From the NCBI GenBank assembly GCA_019120525.1, contig DWUW01000331.1:1-5280 (forward strand): a stretch of 5,280 bases of DNA, written 5' to 3'. Within the stretch, counting starts at the first letter, position 1. Every line of letters starts with the position of its first letter. A program made the translations under genes and the position numbers. The DNA comes from Candidatus Eisenbergiella stercorigallinarum (GTDB taxonomy: Bacteria > Bacillota > Clostridia > Lachnospirales > Lachnospiraceae). The notes under the pieces were generated by a model, which was given only the letters and a program-made list of their open reading frames with translations, was not told the origin of the DNA and searched no databases. This document shows positions 1 to 5,020 of this stretch, piece after piece.

Positions 1-1206
1 GCGGCAGGGCGCGCCGGTCTTGATCTGTCCGGCGTTTGCGGCCACGGCAAGATCCGCGATGGTGGTATCCTCCGTTTCCCCGGAGCGGTGGGAAATGATC
101 GCGCAGTAGCCGTTTTTCTGCGCCGTCTCAATGGCCTCCATAGCTTCGGAGAGCGTGCCGATCTGGTTCACCTTCACAAGGACGGCATTCGCCGCCCCCA
201 GCTGGATGCCCGCCCGCAGGCGCTTCGGGTTGGTGACGAACAGATCGTCTCCCACCAGCTGGATCTGTCCGCCGAGCCTTTCGGTCAGCCTCTTCCATCC
301 GTCCCAGTCATCCTCAAACAGGCCGTCCTCAATGGACGCTATGGGGAATTCCCGGACCAGCTCCTCATACCAGGAGATCATCTCCTCCGGGCTGCGGCGG
401 ATCTCCTTCCCTCTCATCCGGCTCTCGCCCGGGAAAAAATAGGTTCCGCTCTTCTCCTCATACAGCTCGCTTGCCGCCGCATCCAGGGCGATCCTGATAT
501 CGCGGCCCGCCTCGTAGCCGCTTTTCCCCACGGCCTCCACGATCAGGGAAAGCACCTCTCTGCTGTCCGAAAGGTCCGGGGCGAAGCCGCCCTCGTCTCC
601 CACCGCCGTGGACAGGCCTCTGCGGCCGCAGAGCTTCTTTAAATTATGATAGATCTCCGCGCAGATGCGAAGCCCGTCCGCAAAGCTCTCCGCACGCACG
701 GGCATGATCATGAACTCCTGCAGGTCGACGGTGTTGTCGGCGTGCTTTCCTCCATTTAAAATGTTCATCATGGGGACCGGAAGCTGGCAGGCGCGAACGC
801 CCCCCAGATACTGATAGAGCGGAAGGCCGGCCGCACGCGCCGCCGCCTTTGCCGCAGCAAGGGAGACGCTCAGGATGGCGTTCGCTCCAAGCACGGACTT
901 GTTGTCCGTCCCGTCCTCCTCGGTCAGAAGCCTGTCGATCTCCATCTGGCAGAGGGCGTTTCGTCCCAGCAGCGCGTCCCTCAGCCTGGTATTCGCATGC
1001 TTCACCGCCTTCTGCACGCCGAGGCCGAAATAACGGGGCTCTCCGTCCCGAAGCTCCGCCGCCTCAAACTGCCCCGTGGAGGCCCCGGAGGGGACGCTGG
1101 CCCTTCCCGTGATCCCTCCCGCGAGCGTCACCTGCGCCTCCACCGTGGGATTTCCCCGGGAATCCAGGATCTCTCTCGCGTGTACATCCGTAATTTCCAG
1201 ATACAT
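1..1206 (-). CDS. eno: Enolase (phosphopyruvate hydratase), C-terminus cut by window edge
   Basis: Enolase interconverts 2-phosphoglycerate and phosphoenolpyruvate in the cytoplasm with Mg2+. Reading the minus strand from the ATG at 1206 gives 402 codons without a stop. Family enolases are about 430 residues, so roughly 30 residues lie beyond the window. Recognisable motifs are DSRGNPTVE (15-23), the substrate loop SGASTG (40-45), GGKHADN with H155, QEFMI with E164, GDEGGFAP with the catalytic E205, the Mg ligands D242, E293 (SIEDGL) and D320 (VGDDLFVTN), the catalytic base K345 (KVNQIG), SHRSGETEDTT with H373, and IKTGAP with K396. All expected catalytic and metal-binding residues are present. 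A segment of about 7 residues between D242 and E293 is extra relative to E. coli enolase, from memory of its residue numbering. The start is supported by AAGGAG 8 nt upstream. The gene follows the ABC permease by 62 nt. Arginine codons are mixed (AGG 7, CGG 5 of 29), which is unusual for a highly expressed glycolytic gene. Confidence 0.97.
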   Translation of the reverse strand, partial: MYLEITDVHAREILDSRGNPTVEAQVTLAGGITGRASVPSGASTGQFEAAELRDGEPRYFGLGVQKAVKHANTRLRDALLGRNALCQMEIDRLLTEEDGTDNKSVLGANAILSVSLAAAKAAARAAGLPLYQYLGGVRACQLPVPMMNILNGGKHADNTVDLQEFMIMPVRAESFADGLRICAEIYHNLKKLCGRRGLSTAVGDEGGFAPDLSDSREVLSLIVEAVGKSGYEAGRDIRIALDAAASELYEEKSGTYFFPGESRMRGKEIRRSPEEMISWYEELVREFPIASIEDGLFEDDWDGWKRLTERLGGQIQLVGDDLFVTNPKRLRAGIQLGAANAVLVKVNQIGTLSEAMEAIETAQKNGYCAIISHRSGETEDTTIADLAVAANAGQIKTGAPCR

Positions 1207-1214
1207 CTTTCTCT

Positions 1215-1220
1215 CTCCTT
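1215..1220 (-). promoter_or_regulatory. Ribosome binding site of eno, partly inside a hairpin
   Basis: The minus strand reads AAGGAG, with 8 nt to the eno ATG at 1206. This is a near-ideal site and fixes the start codon. Its first four bases (AAGG, 1217-1220) form the foot of the downstream arm of the 11-bp stem spanning 1217-1261, so folding could partly hide it from ribosomes. Confidence 0.8.
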
Positions 1221-1261
1221 TCCGGCATCTGTTTTTTCTCCTAACAGTATTGCCGGAAAGG
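1217..1261 (-). promoter_or_regulatory. Intercistronic hairpin upstream of eno
   Basis: The arms CCTTTCCGGCA (minus strand, 1261-1251) and TGCCGGAAAGG (1227-1217) are a perfect 11-bp inverted repeat. Inside them, after a small 3/1 internal loop, CTGTT (1247-1243) pairs with AACAG (1233-1229) and leaves the 9-nt loop AGGAGAAAA. The structure begins 7 nt after the permease stop codon, and its lower arm runs into the eno ribosome binding site. In the direction of transcription it is followed by AGAGAGAAAG, not a U-run, so it does not look like an intrinsic terminator for the permease operon. Possible roles are control of eno translation, protection of mRNA 3' ends, or an RNA-processing site. The folding is seen by eye; the function is inferred. 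Confidence 0.65.
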
Positions 1262-1268
1262 GTGATTT

Positions 1269-3461
1269 TTACCCGCCGTATTTTGTCTCTTCTACCACGA
1301 ACGCCGGCAGCCGGTCTTCCAGCACCGTAAAATAAAGATAGGTTTCGGTAAAGCGCTCGCCCGGCCGGAAGGTCACAGCGGCCTGATAATTGTCGCTGTC
1401 CCAGTATCTTCCCGTGATCCCGTTTCCTGCCACATCCAGAAGGTTCTGCGGATACAGGGCCGGGGCGATCCGGGAAAGCTGCTCCGCGCCGGCATAGACC
1501 TGGGTGATCTCTTTTTCCGGCGAATAGGTAATGGAACGGGAGCCGCCGGCATCCCGGGTGATATCCTCTTCCTCCAGATTGTAGCAGGTGATGCTCACGC
1601 TCAGAAGCTGGTCCGCCGAAAGGACGCCGCCCTCCTCCGGCTCCATATACACATCCTGCCCGCGAAGAAGCTCTATGGTCTCCGTAAACGCTTCATAGAC
1701 AGGATACTCCCAGCTATACTCCGTTTTTTCCGGGCCTTTCCAGATGAAGACGAGCTTTCCCACGGGAAGGCTGTCCAGCATGAGGCTGCAGCTGTATTTG
1801 GAAAGATCCCTGCCGTAGGCTTCCAGCAGCGGCTCCGGGCTGTCCAGCCAGGATACGCGGTTCAGCCCGTTCCCATAGGAAATCTGCAGCTCACCTTTGC
1901 TTTCCAGAAGCGCCGGGTCGCAGATCTGATATCTGGCGGTCTGAAAATCCGCGTCGGCAAAGATAGCGTCGAACTCCCGGACGTTTTCCCGCGCATCCGT
2001 CCGGATCGTCCGGTATACCTTCCTTCCGTCCGTCAGCGTATAGCGGATGGAAACGTCCGTCATGCCTCCGGAAAGAGTCCCGGACGGCTCCGTTTCCGCT
2101 TCTGTATTTTCCTCCCTCCGGACCGCCTCCGCGGCCAGGGCGCGCACCGCGGCGACGGTATCCCGGTCCTCCGATTCCATATGCTTCAGCATATAGTTTT
2201 CCGGATCCTCGTGGTACATGTCCCGTTTGAACAGATTTTCATAAAAACCGAAGCTGTAGCTGTCGTTGCAGAACGCCACGCCCACGCTCCCGATCTGCTC
2301 TGCCCTGGGGATATAGGCATCATAGCCTGTCAGATCCAGCGCGAAGCAGGCAAAGATCAGCGCGGCAGCCGCCCCCGCCGCCGGCAGATGCCACTTCGCG
2401 CACAGAACGCTCCTGATGTCGAAATCAAAGAGCACCTGCAGAAGCCCATGGCTTAAAAACAGGCCGAGCAGCATGCCGAGCAGGGCAAAGGGAACGCTTT
2501 CCTCCGCAAGCTGCCAGAACCACATCCCGGAAAGCAGGGTGAGCGGGATCATCAGAAGAAGCTTCACGGGCGTACGGATCCTCCCAAAGGCCAGCGCGCT
2601 TCCGGCAGCCTCCGCCCTTCTTTTCCGATACAGGAACCAGGAAAGCGCCCCGTATGCCGCCGCCTGTACGGCCATAAGGGCGGTCAGCCTCCCGAAGGAA
2701 GCCAGATACCTGCTTCCGTATCCGGCAAAATACTCCCGCAGTCTCCCGCTTTCACGCAGGAAAGCGACCACCGGAGAGGTAACTGCCATTTCCGAAATGT
2801 TTCCGAGATCGCAGTAAAAATCGAAAAAGGAGCTTCTCATTTCATCAAAAAGCCAGCGCGCCACCGGCTCATAGAAGAACAGGACGGCCGCGGCGAGCAG
2901 GGAGACCATCCCGTTTCCCGTCAGCATCACCGCGGTAAGGGCCATGTTGTAGCAGGCCAGAAAAAACAGCAGGTTGACCAGGTACATGAGAAGCGCGTAG
3001 AGAAGCGCCTCTCCCGTCAGCGCGCCCATCACCGCCGCCGCGGGGAGCGTAAGAAGGAGCATAACAAAGTAGCAGACCGCGAAAACCGCTACCCCGTTCC
3101 CATAGACCACCGCGAACCGCCTGCGCGGGGAAACCGGCACGCTCAGATACAGATCCAGCTTCCGCCTGCTGTCCAGCCAGGAAAAGCCCTGCACCGCGAA
3201 AAGCAGCGCAAGCAGAAAAACCAGGAACTCAAACCAGCCGTTGGAAACGGTCTGCATGAAAGCGTCTCCCATCCATTCCCGCTTCGTCATCTCCCCCAGC
3301 CAGGAAGGGTTCTCCGCGATCCGCCTGCCCTCCACGGACAGTTCCAGCGCCAGCCTGACCGGCAGGGCGAGAAACAGCGCAAGCGCGCCCACCAGCACCG
3401 TCCAGCTCCTGCGCTTCAGATTTTCCCTGCAGTCAGCCCAGAAGGAGCCTTTTGACATCAT
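1269..3461 (-). CDS. ABC-2-like permease with large extracytoplasmic C-terminal domain (possibly DUF6449 type)
   Basis: This is the membrane partner of the upstream ABC ATPase, 730 residues long. By eye there are nine hydrophobic segments: about 20-40, 76-96, 116-140, 150-174, 183-203, 256-277, 298-316, 322-343 and 358-378. Basic stretches at 15-18, 98-115 and 278-300 fit loops on the inner face, which puts the N-terminus inside and the last 350 residues outside the membrane. The loop after segment 2 (SRRKLDLYLSVPVSPRRR) resembles the D-x-y-h-S-l-P-v region common in Clostridia ABC-2 permeases next to YtrA-type regulators. The C-terminal part (about 380-730) is soluble, rich in acidic and aromatic residues, and has no enzymatic motif I know. 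The general layout recalls proteins carrying DUF6449, but that is from memory. The start is ATG at 3461 with GGAGG 9 nt upstream; a second ATG follows directly. It overlaps the ATPase gene by 29 nt. The substrate is unknown. Confidence 0.88.
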   Translation of the reverse strand: MMSKGSFWADCRENLKRRSWTVLVGALALFLALPVRLALELSVEGRRIAENPSWLGEMTKREWMGDAFMQTVSNGWFEFLVFLLALLFAVQGFSWLDSRRKLDLYLSVPVSPRRRFAVVYGNGVAVFAVCYFVMLLLTLPAAAVMGALTGEALLYALLMYLVNLLFFLACYNMALTAVMLTGNGMVSLLAAAVLFFYEPVARWLFDEMRSSFFDFYCDLGNISEMAVTSPVVAFLRESGRLREYFAGYGSRYLASFGRLTALMAVQAAAYGALSWFLYRKRRAEAAGSALAFGRIRTPVKLLLMIPLTLLSGMWFWQLAEESVPFALLGMLLGLFLSHGLLQVLFDFDIRSVLCAKWHLPAAGAAAALIFACFALDLTGYDAYIPRAEQIGSVGVAFCNDSYSFGFYENLFKRDMYHEDPENYMLKHMESEDRDTVAAVRALAAEAVRREENTEAETEPSGTLSGGMTDVSIRYTLTDGRKVYRTIRTDARENVREFDAIFADADFQTARYQICDPALLESKGELQISYGNGLNRVSWLDSPEPLLEAYGRDLSKYSCSLMLDSLPVGKLVFIWKGPEKTEYSWEYPVYEAFTETIELLRGQDVYMEPEEGGVLSADQLLSVSITCYNLEEEDITRDAGGSRSITYSPEKEITQVYAGAEQLSRIAPALYPQNLLDVAGNGITGRYWDSDNYQAAVTFRPGERFTETYLYFTVLEDRLPAFVVEETKYGG

Positions 3462-4338
3462 AGCCCTTCACCTCCGTTTCACTGATAAAGATTTCTTCCA
3501 GGGACAGCGGCAGCACCTCATAGAAATGCGTTCCGGCCTCCGCGAACAGCGAAAGCACCTCTTCCCGCTCCCCCCGTACCGTAAATGTGTAAAGAGAGCC
3601 TCTTTTTTCCTGTCTGACGACGGTAAGACGTGGGATCGTACGCGCCGCCTCTTCCTCCGAGGAAAAGACGCACTGCACCTTCTGGATGCCGCACTTCATC
3701 TCCTCCAGATCCTTTGACAAAAGGATCCCGCCCTGATGCAGCAGCCCCACATGGTCGCAGATATCCTCCAGCTCCCGCAGATTGTGCGAGGCGATCACCG
3801 GAGTCAGGCCCCTTCTCTCCATTTCCTGAGCCAGAATGCTTTTGACGCCCTGGCGCATGACCGGATCCAGGCCGTCGAAGGTCTCGTCGCACAGCAGATA
3901 CTTCGTCTGGCTGCTGATGCCGCAGATCAGGGCGAGCTGCTTCTTCATCCCCTTGGAGAAATTATCGATCTTGCGCCTGCTGTCCAGCCCGAAGGAGGCC
4001 AGATACATATAGAAGAACTCCCGGTTGAACCGGTCGTATACGCTGCTGTAATACCGTTCCATGTCCCGGGGTGTGGCGTGGGCGAAAAAATAGGGTTCAT
4101 CCGGAATGAAAAAGCACCTTCTTCTCGCGTCGACGCTGTCCCCCGCGTTCATGCCGTCGATCAGGACCATCCCCTCGTCCGGCTTCAGGACTCCCGCCGC
4201 CATGCGCAGGATCGTGCTCTTTCCCGCGCCGTTGGTCCCGACCAGGCCGAACACATTCTCCTCCTTCATCCGGAAGCTCACGTTCTTCACCGCCTCCGTC
4301 CTTCCAAAGCTTTTGGAGGCGTTCCTAAGCTCAATCAT
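3433..4338 (-). CDS. ABC transporter ATP-binding protein (YtrB-like)
   Basis: This is a cytoplasmic ATPase subunit of 301 residues that should drive the adjacent permease. Motifs in order are Walker A GTNGAGKST (34-42), a Q-loop region FFIPDEP (77-83) where Asp81 replaces the usual Gln, a degenerate signature NFSKGMKKQ (127-135), Walker B with D152 and the catalytic E153 (LLCDETFDGLD), a D-loop GLD (157-159) and the switch H186 (ASHN). The last 80 or so residues form an extra C-terminal domain typical of ABC-2 exporter ATPases. The reading frame extends 12 codons upstream to 4374. I chose the ATG at 4338 because GGAGG lies 8 nt before it and MIELRNASKSFG is the normal family N-terminus. The start overlaps the regulator's stop codon in ATGATTGA, an 8-nt overlap, so translation is probably coupled. 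Exporter rather than importer is inferred from the family and from the lack of a binding protein. Confidence 0.95.
   Translation of the reverse strand: MIELRNASKSFGRTEAVKNVSFRMKEENVFGLVGTNGAGKSTILRMAAGVLKPDEGMVLIDGMNAGDSVDARRRCFFIPDEPYFFAHATPRDMERYYSSVYDRFNREFFYMYLASFGLDSRRKIDNFSKGMKKQLALICGISSQTKYLLCDETFDGLDPVMRQGVKSILAQEMERRGLTPVIASHNLRELEDICDHVGLLHQGGILLSKDLEEMKCGIQKVQCVFSSEEEAARTIPRLTVVRQEKRGSLYTFTVRGEREEVLSLFAEAGTHFYEVLPLSLEEIFISETEVKGYDVKRLLLG
3471..3475 (-). promoter_or_regulatory. Ribosome binding site of the permease gene
   Basis: GGAGG on the minus strand lies 9 nt before the ATG at 3461 and 12 nt before the tandem ATG at 3458, which favours the first. It is inside the 3' end of the ATPase gene, consistent with coupled translation. 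Confidence 0.7.
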
Positions 4339-4723
4339 GTTCCTTCCCTCCCCGCGCTCCCGCTTTCTCCTCATCCTCTGTCAGCCAGCCGGCAAGCTCC
4401 TTTATACCGATCCCAATCTCCCTGGCTTCCCGCACCAGCTCCTTCAGCTTTTTCAGAAGCTGCTCTTTCCTCACGTCCAGAAGCTTCTCATCATAAGCCA
4501 CAAAATTCCCCCGGCCCTTCACCGTATAGATGAAGCCCTGACGCTCCAGCTCGGCATACGCCCTCTGGATGGTGTTGGGATTGATCGACAGCTCCACGGC
4601 CAGGCTCCTGACGGACGGCATCCGGGTATTCGGTTCCAGCGCCCCGGTCAGGATCAGCATCTGAAATCTGTCCACAACCTGCTCGTAAATGGGACGTGCA
4701 TCCTTATAATCGATGATAATCAC
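4331..4723 (-). CDS. GntR-family transcriptional regulator, YtrA subfamily
   Basis: This is a 130-residue DNA-binding protein, probably a repressor of its own operon. Residues about 8-77 form the GntR winged helix-turn-helix. PIYEQVVDRF (11-20) is the first helix. MPSVRSLAVELSINPNTIQRAYAELERQGF (35-64, in adjoining parts) covers the helix-turn-helix with the family's P-S-V-R-x-L-A and N-P-x-T-x-x-R-A-Y pattern. GRGNFV (70-75) is the wing. The remaining 53 residues are helical and charged, far too short for the ligand domains of FadR or HutC types. This length is diagnostic of the YtrA subfamily, whose genes typically sit beside ABC transporter genes. The start is GTG at 4723, because no earlier ATG is in frame and the N-terminus matches the family. 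It is the first gene of the cassette and overlaps the ATPase start by 8 nt. The inducing signal cannot be read from the sequence; some relatives respond to cell-wall antibiotics. Confidence 0.94.
   Translation of the reverse strand: MIIIDYKDARPIYEQVVDRFQMLILTGALEPNTRMPSVRSLAVELSINPNTIQRAYAELERQGFIYTVKGRGNFVAYDEKLLDVRKEQLLKKLKELVREAREIGIGIKELAGWLTEDEEKAGARGGKEHD
4347..4351 (-). promoter_or_regulatory. Ribosome binding site that sets the ATPase start
   Basis: The minus strand reads GGAGG, followed by 8 nt and the ATG at 4338. The upstream in-frame ATG at 4374 has no comparable site at this distance, and using it would add a basic, non-conserved 12-residue extension. The site lies inside the last codons of the regulator gene. 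Confidence 0.75.
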
Positions 4724-4727
4724 AGGA

Positions 4728-4733
4728 CTCCTT
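4728..4733 (-). promoter_or_regulatory. Ribosome binding site of the regulator gene (short spacing)
   Basis: AAGGAG on the minus strand is only 4 nt from the GTG start at 4723, shorter than the usual 6 to 9 nt. The combination of a GTG start and tight spacing suggests that the regulator is translated modestly, as is common for an autorepressor. Confidence 0.6.
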
Positions 4734-4756
4734 TCCGCATCGCATGCTGTATGAAG

Positions 4757-4777
4757 TGTATTAACTATACTGATACA
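4757..4777. promoter_or_regulatory. Candidate operator, TGTATTA-N7-TGATACA palindrome
   Basis: The half-sites TGTATTA (4757-4763) and TGATACA (4771-4777) match as an inverted repeat at 6 of 7 positions. TGTA...TACA-type palindromes of about 20 bp are the known style of operator for GntR/YtrA regulators. The site overlaps the expected transcription start of the regulator operon, a position that fits repression of the operon by its own first product. Binding itself is inferred. Confidence 0.55.
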
Positions 4778-4782
4778 GTTAA
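4761..4782. promoter_or_regulatory. Second, overlapping palindrome at the operon promoter
   Basis: The ends TTAACT (4761-4766) and AGTTAA (4777-4782) form a perfect 6-bp inverted repeat with further matches inside (TA at 4768-4769 and 4774-4775). It shares 17 bp with the TGTATTA-N7-TGATACA palindrome but has its centre 4 to 5 bp away, and it reaches the last two bases of the -10 box. Either palindrome could be the true repressor site, or the two could be alternative registers. Confidence 0.45.
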
Positions 4783-4809
4783 CATATCATGTTTCCGTCC
4801 GGCTGGCAA
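4781..4809 (-). promoter_or_regulatory. Sigma-A-type promoter of the regulator-ABC operon
   Basis: On the minus strand a -35 box TTGCCA (4809-4804, 5 of 6 consensus bases) is separated by exactly 17 bp from a -10 box TATGTT (4786-4781, 4 of 6). A TG one base before the -10 box makes it an extended -10 element. Transcription would start near 4774, giving a leader of about 50 nt to the GTG start. The palindromes at 4757-4782 cover the start point, so a bound repressor would block the promoter. This is the only good promoter I found for the three-gene cassette. Confidence 0.65.
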
Positions 4810-4933
4810 GAAAAAGCAGGAAAAAACCGAAAAAATTTACAGCTCTTTCAGGAGGGCTGCCTGCCGGAGAAAGCCGCGAAGGACAGGGCCGGCGTCGCCC
4901 TGGTATTCCTGGCTGCGGTGGTCGGAAGCAGGA
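4810..4933. other. Gap with no recognised gene
   Basis: Between the regulator promoter and the gpmI terminator lie about 125 bp without a credible gene. The half nearest the promoter (4810-4837) is A-rich on the plus strand and the rest is GC-rich. A plus-strand frame runs through it from 4789 to 5034, but it has no ribosome binding site, reads through the terminator hairpin and overlaps the end of gpmI, so I do not call it. An AGGAGG-like stretch near 4850 is not followed by a usable start codon. Confidence 0.5.
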
Positions 4934-4979
4934 AAGGGGGCAGCTGCATCAGCGGATGCGGCTGCCCCCTTCGGTTTTT
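4934..4979 (-). terminator. Hairpin terminator after gpmI, possibly bidirectional
   Basis: The arms AAGGGGGCAGC (4934-4944) and GCTGCCCCCTT (4961-4971) pair perfectly over 11 bp. Inside them GCATC (4946-4950) pairs with GATGC (4955-4959) around a 4-nt loop. It lies 49 nt past the gpmI stop codon, so ending the gpmI transcript is its obvious role. On the minus strand the stem is followed by TTTCCTGCTT, a weak U-tract. On the plus strand the tail is better, with five T at 4975-4979. It separates the glycolytic transcript from the regulator-ABC operon. Confidence 0.72.
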
Positions 4980-5020
4980 CTATCACAGGACTGGTCTTTC
5001 CGGGCTTCTCCGCCCGTTCT

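Noticed and set aside
1217..1269. Hairpin before eno as an intrinsic terminator
   Set aside because: In the direction of the genes the stem is followed by AGAGAGAAAG and not by U residues. A T-run exists only on the opposite side (1266-1270), where no plus-strand gene would use it.
1837..3182. Repeated 13-bp string TGTCCAGCCAGGA near 1838 and 3170
   Set aside because: Both copies encode the tetrapeptide WLDS in the permease, in unrelated parts of the protein. They look like chance similarity and not a repeat element.
3518..3892. Minus-strand 124-codon frame inside the ATPase gene
   Set aside because: It is a different frame of the same strand within a gene with clear ABC motifs, and its product is Gly/Arg-rich with no family features.
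4339..4374. Upstream ATG giving the ATPase 12 extra residues
   Set aside because: The extension is not family-like, and the ATG at 4338 has a well-spaced GGAGG and overlaps the regulator stop in the usual operon manner.
88..4533. Many plus-strand open frames of 70 to 265 codons opposite eno, the permease and the ATPase
   Set aside because: They are antisense shadows of well-supported minus-strand genes in GC-rich DNA. Their products are low-complexity (Pro, Arg, Ser, Ala rich), and the minus-strand frames carry all the recognisable motifs.
4720..4740. Six-codon leader frame ending in TGA that overlaps the regulator's GTG start
   Set aside because: There is no ribosome binding site before its ATG, and its few residues show nothing like an attenuator peptide. 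The overlap is probably chance.
4766..4771. TATACT (plus) or TATAGT (minus) within the operator as -10 boxes
   Set aside because: Neither has an acceptable -35 box at 16 to 18 bp, while TTGCCA-N17-TATGTT with an extended -10 is clearly better for the minus strand.
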